A program made the translations under genes and the position numbers. From Holophagales bacterium (GTDB lineage: Bacteria; Acidobacteriota; Thermoanaerobaculia; UBA5066), in assembly GCA_016719485.1 (NCBI GenBank), contig JADJZB010000030.1, positions 159,501-223,500 on the forward strand: DNA of 64,000 bases, in the 5' to 3' direction. Positions 16,580-24,589 of this stretch are shown here, one piece after another. The notes under the pieces are model-generated. The model saw only the letters and a list, made by a program, of their open reading frames with translations. It had not been told where the DNA came from and did not search any database. Position 1 is the first letter of the stretch, and each line of letters opens with the position of its first letter.

Positions 16580-17764
16580 ATGAGCACCGCCCTCATCGAC
16601 TACTGCCGCACCGAGATCGAGGCCCTCAAGGAAGCTCGCACCTACAAGAAGGAGCGCGTCCTCGAGGGGCCCACCGGGGCCCGCGTCCGCGTCGACGGCC
16701 GCGAGGTCTTGATGCTGACCTCCAACAACTACCTCGGCTTCGCGAACCACCCGCGCATCGTCGAGGCTGCCAAGAAGGCCCTCGAGCGCTGGGGCAACGG
16801 CCTCGGCTCCGTCCGCTTCATCTGCGGGACGCAGGAGCTCCACAAGGAGCTCGAGAGGACGATCTCGGCCTTCTTCGGCACCGAGGACACGATCCTCTAC
16901 ATGTCCTGCTGGAATGCCAACGAAGGGCTCTTCCAGCCTCTCCTCGGCGAGGAGGACGCCATCCTCACGGACGGCCTCAACCACGCATCCATCATCGACG
17001 GCATCCGCCTCTGCAAGGCGAAGCGCTACGTCCTGCCGCACGGCGACCTCGCGGCGTCGGAGAAGGCGCTCGTCGACTCCCAGGCCCAGCGGCGCCGCCT
17101 CTACATGACCGACGGCGTCTTCTCCATGGAAGGCGAGGTCGGTCCGATCCCCGAGCTCGTCGACCTCTGCGCCAGGCACGACACCCTTCTCGTCGTCGAC
17201 GACTCCCACGCGACGGGCGTCCTCGGCGCCACCGGCCGCGGCTCGGCGGAGGAGACCGGCGTCCACGGGAAGGTCGCCGTCTTCACCTCGACGCTCGGCA
17301 AGGCGATGGGCTCGGCCGCGGGCGGCTTCACGACCGGCCCGGGCCCCCTCGTCGAGCTCCTCCGGCAGCGCTCGAGGACGACCCTCTTCTCGAACGCCCT
17401 CCCCCCCGCCGTCACCGCCTCCTCGCTCGAGGCGTTCCGGATGCTGATGGAAGACCCCACTCCCGTGCAGCGGGTTCGCGCGAATGCGGCCCACTTCCGG
17501 ACGAAGATGACCGACGCTGGATTCAACATCCCGAAGGGAGTCCACCCGATCGTCCCGGTCATCGTCGGCGACACGGCGAAGGCCCTCGCGATGTCGGCGG
17601 CGCTCTTCGAGAAGGGTGTCTACGTCTCGGGCTTCGGCTTCCCCGTCGTCCCCCAGGGCCACGCGCGCCTGCGGTGCCAGATCTCGGCCGTCCACTCGAC
17701 CGCCGACCTCGACGAGGCCGTCGAGGCGTTCAAGACCGTCGGCCGGGAGTTCGGCGTCATCTGA
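16580..17764 (+). CDS. kbl: Glycine C-acetyltransferase (2-amino-3-ketobutyrate CoA ligase)
   Basis: PLP enzyme of the alpha-oxoamine synthase family, 394 aa, the normal length for Kbl. It cleaves 2-amino-3-ketobutyrate with CoA to glycine and acetyl-CoA in threonine breakdown. Signatures are LTSNNYLGFANHPRI, GSVRFICGTQELHKELE, YMTDGVFSMEGEVGPIP, VVDDSHATGVLGATGRG and STLGKAMGSAAGG with the PLP Lys. SVRFICGT is characteristic of Kbl rather than BioF or HemA. No threonine dehydrogenase lies next to it. A strong hairpin follows the stop codon. Confidence 0.92.
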   Translation: MSTALIDYCRTEIEALKEARTYKKERVLEGPTGARVRVDGREVLMLTSNNYLGFANHPRIVEAAKKALERWGNGLGSVRFICGTQELHKELERTISAFFGTEDTILYMSCWNANEGLFQPLLGEEDAILTDGLNHASIIDGIRLCKAKRYVLPHGDLAASEKALVDSQAQRRRLYMTDGVFSMEGEVGPIPELVDLCARHDTLLVVDDSHATGVLGATGRGSAEETGVHGKVAVFTSTLGKAMGSAAGGFTTGPGPLVELLRQRSRTTLFSNALPPAVTASSLEAFRMLMEDPTPVQRVRANAAHFRTKMTDAGFNIPKGVHPIVPVIVGDTAKALAMSAALFEKGVYVSGFGFPVVPQGHARLRCQISAVHSTADLDEAVEAFKTVGREFGVI

Positions 17765-17771
17765 AGCGCTC

Positions 17772-17815
17772 GCGGGGGGACCCCGGCCCTTCGGGCCGGT
17801 GGCCGGTCCCCCCGC
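17772..17815 (+). terminator. Stem-loop after kbl
   Basis: GCGGGGGGACC (17772-17782) pairs with GGTCCCCCCGC (17805-17815), enclosing a second perfect stem CCGGCCC/GGGCCGG (17783-17789 and 17793-17799). Very stable, but without a T-run, so it may act as a transcript end-stabiliser or Rho-assisted terminator. Confidence 0.6.
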
Positions 17816-17825
17816 ACCCCATTCC

Positions 17826-17880
17826 GTGCCAGGCGTGAAATCGTGTATTGTTTAACAATACACGATTTCACGCCTGGCAC
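17826..17880. repeat. Perfect 27-base inverted repeat with one-base centre
   Basis: The arms 17826-17852 and 17854-17880 are exact reverse complements around T17853. The outer part is GTGCCAGGCGTG and the inner part is AT-rich (TCGTGTATTGTT), unlike the surrounding GC-rich DNA. It lies between kbl and a convergent CAAX-type protease gene. The tight centre suggests a cruciform, a REP/REPIN-like or MITE-like mobile palindrome, or a two-way transcription block. No direct target repeat is obvious. Confidence 0.85.
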
Positions 17881-17895
17881 CCGTCCTCGTTGGTC

Positions 17896-18834
17896 TCAAC
17901 CCGCGAGGCCGGGAATCGTCGCGAAGGGGGCCTCGCCGGGCGTCCGGCGGGCCTCGTAGGCTTTCCTCGCGAGGAGCCAGGCGACCGCGAGCGCCGCGGC
18001 GGCGACCAGCAGTCCCGTCTCGCCGACCCAGATCGACGGCTCCCTCGTCGAGACGTCGAACGTCCCCTGGATCACGGCATTCCAGGCCGCGTGAAGAACG
18101 ATCGCCGGCCAGACGCTCCCCGTCGAAAGGCGCATCCAGGCGAGGACGAAGCTCAGGCCGGCGGCGGTGAAGACGAGGACGACCGCGGCGAGCGGCCGGT
18201 TCGGACCCGAGGGGTACTTTCCTCCCAGGAGGAGGGGCAGGTGCCAGGCGCCCCAGATGAGACCGCTGGCGAGGACCGGCCTCGGGACCTCGGCCTCGAT
18301 CAGGCGGGTCAGGAGGTAGCCGCGCCAGCCGATCTCCTCCCCGGCGGCCGAGAAGAGGCTCAGGAAGGAGACGAGCGTCATCGACAGGCCGACGAGGACC
18401 GCGAACCTCATCGGCGGCGCGAGCGAGGACAGCCCGGCCTCCGCGAGAGCCGGAATCTCGAACTGCGCCAGGCCCGTCGCCCAGGCGAGACCGTAGGCCA
18501 CCGACCCCAGGACGAGCGGCCCGACCCACGCGAGACCCATGGACTTCCACCCCGCCCGGCCCCCCACGCGGAACGACACGTCCCGGAACCCCTCCCGCAA
18601 GACGAGCCGGCAGACGATCGACGCGAGCCCCGGCACCCACATCAGGCCGTACACGAGCCACGGGTGCGCCTCCATCGGCTTCGGGGAGCGGAGGAGGAGG
18701 CCCTGGAAGATGCCGCTCCCGAGCGCGACGAGGGCGAAGAAGACGAGCAGCCCCTTGCGGGCTTCGTCCGCGCGGGCGGGGACGGGCTCGGAGGGCGACG
18801 GGGTCTCGGGCGCGACAGGCTCGATCTCGGTCAC
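17896..18834 (-). CDS. CPBP-family intramembrane metalloprotease
   Basis: Membrane protein of 312 aa with about eight helices and the CAAX protease and bacteriocin-processing (CPBP) motifs: EEIGWR (EExxxR), IWGAWHLPLLL (second motif His) and HAAWN (third motif). Members cleave substrates inside the membrane, and in bacteria often handle peptide maturation or immunity. The N-terminus before the first helix is a Pro/Glu-rich cytosolic stretch. GTG at 18834 is chosen as the first reasonable start; no good ribosome site is seen, so the start could be further in. A distant relative with the same motifs is encoded in the cassette array at 35976. Confidence 0.88.
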   Translation of the reverse strand: MTEIEPVAPETPSPSEPVPARADEARKGLLVFFALVALGSGIFQGLLLRSPKPMEAHPWLVYGLMWVPGLASIVCRLVLREGFRDVSFRVGGRAGWKSMGLAWVGPLVLGSVAYGLAWATGLAQFEIPALAEAGLSSLAPPMRFAVLVGLSMTLVSFLSLFSAAGEEIGWRGYLLTRLIEAEVPRPVLASGLIWGAWHLPLLLGGKYPSGPNRPLAAVVLVFTAAGLSFVLAWMRLSTGSVWPAIVLHAAWNAVIQGTFDVSTREPSIWVGETGLLVAAAALAVAWLLARKAYEARRTPGEAPFATIPGLAG

Positions 18835-18927
18835 ACGGCCAGTCTCGCACGCCCGGCACGCGCTCACGCCCCTCCCGGAGGACGCTCCGCGTGGCACATC
18901 CCGTGCGTGAATCCGCTGCAGCTCTCC

Positions 18928-20619
18928 ATGTCGATACGACGCGATCCTGCCCTCTTCCCCCGGCGCCCCTCTTCCCGCCCTCCCTCGTTCGCTCTTGCGT
19001 TCGTCCTGCTCTCCGCCGCGGCGGCACGGCCGGCGCTCCCCTCCTCGGGCGGAGACCCGCCCCGCGTCCAGGCGTCTGTCGACGTGACCGTTCTCGACCT
19101 CGACGTCGTCGCCACGCAGGGCGGCCGCTCCGTGACCGACCTGCGCCGCGACGAGATCGTCGTGAGGATCGGCGGGCGCGTCCTTTCCGTGGACTTCTTC
19201 GCCCGCATCGCCGGCGCTCAGATCAGCCAGGTTTCCGGCGCGCCCGGACCGGCCCCCGAGACCGGGGACGCCACCGTCGTCCCGCGGCAGTTCCTCTTCT
19301 ACTTCGACGACGCGAGGCTCCTCCCCTGGCAGAGGCGTCCTGTGATCGAGGGGCTGCGCGCGTTCGTCGACCGGCTCGGCCCGACGGACGAGGCCTCGAT
19401 CGTCTCCTACGACGGGAGCACGAACGTTCTCGTCCCGTTCACCTCCTCGCACGAGGCGCTCCTCGACGGTCTCTCGCGGCTCGAGGAGATCCTCCCGAAG
19501 GGCCTCGCCCGCGAGCGCGAGTTCCGCACTGCCGCCTCCGCGGTCGAGCAGGAAGCCCGGCTGCAGACCGGCCGGTCGGGGCGGGGCGCACCCTCGGACC
19601 TGCGCGCCACGATCGTGAGGAACTACTCCGAGCAGGAGCGGGTCCGGAGCCGCTCCAGCCTCGCGGACCTGGCCCGGACGATCTCCGCCCTCGCCGGCCG
19701 GCCAGGGCGCCGCCGGATGCTCCTCGTGACGCCGGGCTGGGAGAGCACCCCCGGCCAGACGCTCGCGCAGATCGCCTTCGGTGTCACGTCGCTGCGCCAG
19801 TTCGATACGACGCTCCGCCGCCAGCTCGACGATCTCCTCTCCGCCGCGAACCGGAGCGGTGTCTCCGTCGACGTCGTCGACGCGATGGGGTTCGAGGGGG
19901 AGCTGGACGTCGAGCTCAGCGAGCGGCGCGAGGCCGGCGCGTGGGTCTCGACCTCGAACCGGCGCCCCGCCATGGCGACGCTCGCCGAGGCGACGGGCGG
20001 CTCGTTCCTCGAGAGGGCCAACTCGTTCTCGGTCGGTCTCGAGACGCTCTGGCGCGACGCGAGCGACTGGTACTCCGTCGGCGTCTCCCTGCCCGGGGCC
20101 CTCGCCGAAGGGAAGGTCGTCAAGGTCGACGTCTCCTGCACACGCCCGGGCGTCGTGCTGAAGACGCGGTCGAGCGTCGGCGCCCGCAGCGACGGGCAGG
20201 CGGCGCGGGATCTCGCCGAGTCCGCGCTCCTCTCCCCGCCGCCGGCCTCGGCGTTCCGCGTCCGCCTCACCCTCGGGACGCCGCGTCCCGAGGGGGCCTT
20301 CTCCCGGCGCCGCGTCACGCAGTGGCAGCTCTCCGTCCCGTCCGGCGAGCTGACGTTCGCCCCCGACGGCGACCTTCGGACCGCCGTCGTCGAGGTCACC
20401 ATCGCCGCCGTCGACGAGGCTGGCGGCCGCTCCGAGCTGGCGCCCGAGCGCCACACCATCTCCGTGCCGGCCGCCAGGTTCGCCGAGACGGCCGGCCGCG
20501 AGGTGCCCATCACGGGGCTCGTCCGCACCCGCCCGGGCTCCCATCGCATCGTCGCCACCGTCCGCGACGTCGCTTCCGGGCGTACGGCCGTCGCCACGGA
20601 GTCGCTCGTCGACGAGTAG
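18928..20619 (+). CDS. VWFA-related acidobacterial-type exported protein
   Basis: Exported protein of 563 aa with an N-terminal signal segment LALAFVLLSAAAARPALP-like (about residues 20-38). The next part, VDVTVLDLDVVATQGGRSV, then DLRRDEIVVRIGG, and a VWFA-like core RQFLFYFDDARLLPWQRRPV, fit the VWFA-related family that is strongly expanded in Acidobacteria. The metal-site serines of a true VWFA MIDAS are not evident (FDDARLL in place of DxSxS), so it is probably a structural or binding fold. The role is unknown; such genes are common around secretion and cell-surface loci. ATG 18928 preferred; GTG 18907 is possible. Confidence 0.82.
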   Translation: MSIRRDPALFPRRPSSRPPSFALAFVLLSAAAARPALPSSGGDPPRVQASVDVTVLDLDVVATQGGRSVTDLRRDEIVVRIGGRVLSVDFFARIAGAQISQVSGAPGPAPETGDATVVPRQFLFYFDDARLLPWQRRPVIEGLRAFVDRLGPTDEASIVSYDGSTNVLVPFTSSHEALLDGLSRLEEILPKGLAREREFRTAASAVEQEARLQTGRSGRGAPSDLRATIVRNYSEQERVRSRSSLADLARTISALAGRPGRRRMLLVTPGWESTPGQTLAQIAFGVTSLRQFDTTLRRQLDDLLSAANRSGVSVDVVDAMGFEGELDVELSERREAGAWVSTSNRRPAMATLAEATGGSFLERANSFSVGLETLWRDASDWYSVGVSLPGALAEGKVVKVDVSCTRPGVVLKTRSSVGARSDGQAARDLAESALLSPPPASAFRVRLTLGTPRPEGAFSRRRVTQWQLSVPSGELTFAPDGDLRTAVVEVTIAAVDEAGGRSELAPERHTISVPAARFAETAGREVPITGLVRTRPGSHRIVATVRDVASGRTAVATESLVDE

Positions 20620-20655
20620 CGGATCGACGCGACCGGCCCGCCTTCTGCGAGCGTC

Positions 20656-20871
20656 TCAGTCCAGCGTGAAGCGGGACCCGGTGGACAGCGGTAGAACGCG
20701 CAGCTGCTCCTCGGTTCGCGAGAACTGCTTCAGAAAGCCGAAGTACTCGCGGTAAGGGAGGCCGCCCGGGCGCTGGCGTTCGAGGGCCGTCGCGGCCGCT
20801 CCGGTCGCGGAAGGGAGCAACTCGAGGTCGAGCGGTTCACACCGGACCGCGTAGTCTGTCGTAGAGGTCAC
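20656..20871 (-). CDS. Small protein downstream of the nucleotidyltransferase, unknown
   Basis: A possible 71-aa protein starting at GTG 20871 inside the last codons of the nucleotidyltransferase gene (overlap 35 bases). Sequence features are PLDLELLPSATGAAATALER and LPYREYFGFLKQFSRTEEQ; the second looks like a real amphipathic helix rather than random frame. No family recognised. It could be the partner of the nucleotidyltransferase in a two-gene module, or a chance reading frame. Low confidence. Confidence 0.35.
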   Translation of the reverse strand: MTSTTDYAVRCEPLDLELLPSATGAAATALERQRPGGLPYREYFGFLKQFSRTEEQLRVLPLSTGSRFTLD

Positions 20872-21367
20872 TGAGCCCCGCCTTCTCGAAGTAGCCACGC
20901 ACCTCATTATGGTCGAGCTCCGGGAGGGTCAGGAGGTGCTGGAGGTCGGCGCCGTCCCGGAAGACGCGCGTGGGCTGGCACTGGATCGATCGCACCTTCA
21001 TCGCCGCCATGTGCTCGGGAGCCGGAACCATGATCGCCAGGCCGCCGCTGTCCCGCAACGGACGCGCCCGGTCGAGGATGCGCTCGGCCGTCTGCCGCTC
21101 CAGCCACATCACGTCGAGCCGCCCGAGCGCCGTGTCCGCGTGGAGGAGATTCGTGAAACCCTCGACGTCGTTGAGGACCCGGAATCCCTCGGCGGCGAGC
21201 GCGTCGACGAGGTGGGCGCGGTGCTGCTCCTCCGCGACGATGTCGAAGTCCACTGTTGCCCTCGCGTAGCCGTACGCGTTCATCGCGATACCGCCGATGA
21301 CGGCCCACCGCGACCCTGCGCGGTCACAAGCCCCCTTGACCACCTGCAGCAGCCGTTCGGCGTCCAC
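20837..21367 (-). CDS. Nucleotidyltransferase-fold protein (AbiEii/MNT-like)
   Basis: A 176-aa protein with the pol-beta nucleotidyltransferase signature: AVIGGIAMNAYGYARATVDF followed by DIV, giving the GG...DxD metal-binding pattern. The later text TALGRLDVMW and PAPEHMAAMKVRSIQCQPTR fits the AbiEii/DUF1814-like group, whose members can be toxins of type IV modules or tRNA/protein-modifying enzymes. No AbiEi antitoxin or HEPN partner lies beside it; only the small frame at 20656 overlaps its end. GTG 21367 is the most likely start; no clear ribosome site. Confidence 0.75.
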   Translation of the reverse strand: MDAERLLQVVKGACDRAGSRWAVIGGIAMNAYGYARATVDFDIVAEEQHRAHLVDALAAEGFRVLNDVEGFTNLLHADTALGRLDVMWLERQTAERILDRARPLRDSGGLAIMVPAPEHMAAMKVRSIQCQPTRVFRDGADLQHLLTLPELDHNEVRGYFEKAGLSDLYDRLRGPV

Positions 21368-21410
21368 GACCCGGTCATCATGGCACGGACCATCGCGGCT
21401 TCCGGAAACA

Positions 21411-21440
21411 CGAAGGCCGCGGCGTGCGCCGCGGCCTTCG
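21411..21440 (-). terminator. Terminator hairpin after the OPT transporter gene
   Basis: CGAAGGCCGCGGC (21411-21423) and GCCGCGGCCTTCG (21428-21440) are exact reverse complements with loop GTGC. On the minus strand it follows the OPT stop codon by 24 bases and is followed by TGTTT, a weak T-run. Confidence 0.7.
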
Positions 21441-21464
21441 ACCGGAACGTTGGGATTCCCGGGG

Positions 21465-23510
21465 CTACATGACCGCCGTCGGCGGCGCCGGCTCGTCGGC
21501 CGCGCCTGCCTTGCCGAGCGGGACGTAGATGAGGTACGCCGCGAGGAGGGCAACGACCGGGATCGCGAGCCACGGCGCGACCGGCGCGAACGCCGCGATC
21601 GTCGGGAACGTGTTGTCCGAGCGGAAGGCCACGACGCCCGCGACGAGGAGGCCGACGAGGGCCTCGCCCGCGATCAGGCCGGACGCGGCGAGGACGCCCG
21701 CGTTCTCCACGCGCGCCTTCTGGGCCGCGTTGAAGTCACGCTTGCCGGCGAGCTTGTCGACGAAGCCGCGGATGAGGCCGCCGATGAAGATGGCGAAGGT
21801 CGTCTCGAGCGGGAGGTACATGCCGACCGAGAAGAGCATCGGGCTCTTGACGCGGACGAGGATCAGCGTGATCCCCATCGCGATCCCGACGAGGACGAGC
21901 GGCCAGGCCATCTCGCCGCCGACGATCCCCTGCGAGAGGGCCGCCATGAGGCCCGCCTGCGGGGCCGGGAGGTTCTTGCCGCCGAAGCCGCCGATGCCGG
22001 GGTTGCTGGCGAGGTCCGACGTGTGGAGGAGGTAGAGCGGGAAGAACATGACGGCGCCGGCGATGACGACGCCGATGACGTCGCCGACCTGCATCTTCCA
22101 CGGGGTACCGCCGAGGATGTGTCCGACCTTCAGGTCCTGGAGCATCTCGCCCGCGACGGCGGAGGAGACGCAGACGACCGCGGCCACGGCGAGGACCGCC
22201 GCGACGCCCTCGGCGCCCTTGACGCCGATGATGACCATCGTGAGCGCGGCGACGATCGTCGTCGCGAGGGTGAGGCCCGAGATCGGGTTGTTCGACGAGC
22301 CGATGAGCCCGACGAGGTTCCCGGAGACGGCCGCGAAGAAGAAGCCGGTGACGAGCATGACGACCGCCGCCAGCAGCGCGCCGCCGAGGACGCCGGTGAA
22401 GAAGTAGTAGAGGGCGACCATCAGGACGAAGACCGCCGCGATCCCCATCAGGACGACCTTGAAGGAGAGGTCCTTCTCGGTCCGCTCGGTCGCCTCGGAC
22501 GCCGCCGCCGACTTCTTCACGTCGGCCACCCCGCGCTTGATGCCCGAGATGAGGTTCTTGCGCATCTTCCAGAGGGTGAAGCAGGCGCCGACGAGCATCC
22601 CGCCGACCGCGATGGGCCGGACGATGTAGCGGTAGAGGTGGCCCGCGAGGCCGGCCCAGTTCTGGACGCCCGAGGCGTCGGTGTACTTGTCGATGAGGTT
22701 CGGGCCGAGGAAGAAGACGAGGAGCGGGACGAAGAGCCCCCACGCGAGGAGGCCGCCCGCGAAGTTCAGCGCGCCGAGCTCGGGTCCGATGATGTAGCCG
22801 ACGCCCATGTAGGCGGGCGTGGCGGCCGGGGCCGAGATCGTCGTGATGCCGCCGGCGGAGATGGTGTTCGCGTCCTTCGTGAGGCCGAGCCGCACGAAGC
22901 TCTCCTTGAGCCTGCCGACGCCGACGTGGAAGTCGTTCGAGGCGCGGAAGACGCCCGCGTCACCGAGGAGCTTGATGACGGCCCCGACGCCCATCGCCTT
23001 GAAGAGCTGGATGGCGGCGTCGGCCCCGCGCTGACCCGCCTTGTGGATCTCGCTCGCGGCGACCGACTCGGGGAATGGCAGCCCCTTGTCCTCGACCATG
23101 ACGCGTCTCAGGATCGTCACGAAGAAGATGCCCAGCAAGCCGCCGAGGATCATCAGGGCCGTCGCAACCCCGTATTCCTTCATGTCGAACCCGTTGAACT
23201 TCCACATCCCGAGGATGACGAACGCCGGGATGGTGAAGATGGCGCCCGCCGCGACCGACTCGCCGATGGAGCCGACGGTTCGGGCGAAGTTCTCCTCCAG
23301 GAGGGAGCCCTTGAAGATCCGGAGGACGGCCATGCCGATGACGGCGGCCGGGTACGTCGCGGCGATCGTCATCCCGGCTTTCAGGCCGAGGTAGGCGTTG
23401 GCCGCGCCGAGAATGACGGCCATCAGAAGCCCGAGGACGAGCGCCCGTACGGTGAACTCCGACATCGTGGAGCTCGCCGGCACGAACGGCTGGAACGGTT
23501 TCTCACTCAT
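21465..23510 (-). CDS. OPT-family oligopeptide (or metal-chelate) transporter
   Basis: Inner-membrane transporter of 681 aa with about 14-16 hydrophobic segments. It begins with FVPASSTMSEFTVRALVLGL and AYLGLKAGMTIAATYPAAVI, the start of bacterial OPT proteins. Also typical are SIGESVAAGAIFTIPAFVIL and the long C-terminal membrane block LKVGHILGGTPWKMQVGDVI. OPT members move small peptides or metal-siderophore complexes with protons; the neighbouring M14 peptidase makes peptides a reasonable guess. ATG 23510; nothing truncated. Confidence 0.92.
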   Translation of the reverse strand: MSEKPFQPFVPASSTMSEFTVRALVLGLLMAVILGAANAYLGLKAGMTIAATYPAAVIGMAVLRIFKGSLLEENFARTVGSIGESVAAGAIFTIPAFVILGMWKFNGFDMKEYGVATALMILGGLLGIFFVTILRRVMVEDKGLPFPESVAASEIHKAGQRGADAAIQLFKAMGVGAVIKLLGDAGVFRASNDFHVGVGRLKESFVRLGLTKDANTISAGGITTISAPAATPAYMGVGYIIGPELGALNFAGGLLAWGLFVPLLVFFLGPNLIDKYTDASGVQNWAGLAGHLYRYIVRPIAVGGMLVGACFTLWKMRKNLISGIKRGVADVKKSAAASEATERTEKDLSFKVVLMGIAAVFVLMVALYYFFTGVLGGALLAAVVMLVTGFFFAAVSGNLVGLIGSSNNPISGLTLATTIVAALTMVIIGVKGAEGVAAVLAVAAVVCVSSAVAGEMLQDLKVGHILGGTPWKMQVGDVIGVVIAGAVMFFPLYLLHTSDLASNPGIGGFGGKNLPAPQAGLMAALSQGIVGGEMAWPLVLVGIAMGITLILVRVKSPMLFSVGMYLPLETTFAIFIGGLIRGFVDKLAGKRDFNAAQKARVENAGVLAASGLIAGEALVGLLVAGVVAFRSDNTFPTIAAFAPVAPWLAIPVVALLAAYLIYVPLGKAGAADEPAPPTAVM

Positions 23511-23644
23511 TCAGGAAGATCCTCCCTCGTGGTCTGCTCTCGTAATGAACGGTCAAGTGGCCGAAGGCGCATCAAACGAGGATTCTACACGGGGAGCCGG
23601 GGCTACCGGCGCCGGCAAAGCGGCTTCGGGGGCGGGGCGCGGGC

Positions 23645-24055
23645 CTACGGGACGACCGCGACGTGGAAGTGGGCTTCGAGGGTCTTGTGCTGGTACGAAG
23701 CGGGGAGGGGCGGGAACGGCGACGCCTTCTCGACCGCCGCGACCGAGGCCTTGTCCCATGCCTTCACGCCCGACTCCATCGAGACGAACGCGTTCTGGAC
23801 CCGTCCGTCCCTGCTGATGACGGCCTGGACGACGCACTTCTTCCCCACTGCCGGGAACGTCGAAGGCGCCTTCCAGAGGCCCGCGACCTTCTGGAAGACC
23901 TGCTTCTGGTAGCCCGCGTCCTTGAGCGTCGACTGGAAGTAGACGTTCAACGAGGGCTGCCCCGCGGCAAGGGCAGCGAGTGAGGCACTGGCGAGGAGAA
24001 CGCCGGCGAGGAGCCGGCCTGCCGATCGGCGAGGGGTTCGGGGCTTGCTCACCAC
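23645..24055 (-). CDS. Exported stand-alone TonB C-terminal-like domain
   Basis: A 136-aa protein with an N-terminal signal/anchor segment (RLLAGVLLASASLAALAAG) followed directly by a TonB C-terminal-type fold: YQKQVFQKVAGLWKAPSTF, VQAVISRDGRVQNAFV, and the end-signature ASPFPPLPASY. True TonB has a long Pro-rich spacer between anchor and domain; here it is absent, so this is a periplasmic TonB_2-like module rather than an energiser of receptors. The Cys at KKCVV is unusual. It lies next to the Cys-rich protein at 24069. Confidence 0.75.
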   Translation of the reverse strand: MVSKPRTPRRSAGRLLAGVLLASASLAALAAGQPSLNVYFQSTLKDAGYQKQVFQKVAGLWKAPSTFPAVGKKCVVQAVISRDGRVQNAFVSMESGVKAWDKASVAAVEKASPFPPLPASYQHKTLEAHFHVAVVP

Positions 24056-24068
24056 GGCTCCACCAGCC

Positions 24069-24476
24069 CTATCCCTTCTTCGCGAAGGACGCGACCACCA
24101 GCAGCTCCTTGCCGTCCTTCATCTTGCAGACCGTCCCCTTCACTTCGAGCTTCACCTTGCCGTTCCCGGCGGCGGACTTGATCGCGTCCACGTCCCTGGT
24201 GCCCGGGCAGAACGGCAGGTATCCCTCGCGGCCGTCGGCCTTGAAGACTGGGTTGCAGCTCCTGGCCACGTGGAGGTCGCAGTGCTCGCAGAGGACGGTG
24301 CCCGTGAGGGTCACAGCGGACTTGGATACGGGGTCGCACTTCGGCTCGGCCGTCTCGGCTTCGGCGCAGCACGAGGGGCCTTTTCTCGGAGCGGTGTTTC
24401 CGGGCCCCGGGGCGGCGGAGGCGGCGGTCGCGATGAGGGCGAGGGCGGCGGCGAGGGCGACGAGGGTGCGTTTCAT
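24069..24476 (-). CDS. Small exported Cys-rich protein
   Basis: An exported protein of about 135 aa. Signal peptide MKRTLVALAAALALIATAAS ends ASA/AP. The mature part has SCCAEAE, a TGTVLCEHCDLHVARSCNPV segment with a CxxC pair, and FCPGT, then a basic C-terminal half GKVKLEVKGTVCKMKDGK. The pattern suggests a metal- or disulfide-binding periplasmic protein. I remember similar unnamed proteins but no established function. ATG 24476 is preferred; GTG 24485 has GAAGGAG closer to it and cannot be excluded. Confidence 0.65.
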   Translation of the reverse strand: MKRTLVALAAALALIATAASAAPGPGNTAPRKGPSCCAEAETAEPKCDPVSKSAVTLTGTVLCEHCDLHVARSCNPVFKADGREGYLPFCPGTRDVDAIKSAAGNGKVKLEVKGTVCKMKDGKELLVVASFAKKG

Positions 24477-24589
24477 CGCGGTCACGTGCTCCTTCTTCGG
24501 GGAATGGCGCCCCGAGGGGCCCAGGCAGCGAAGAATACCTCCGCCGCGCCGGCAGCGCGCCGGCCCTCGCCCCGCGCTAACCTCCGCGG

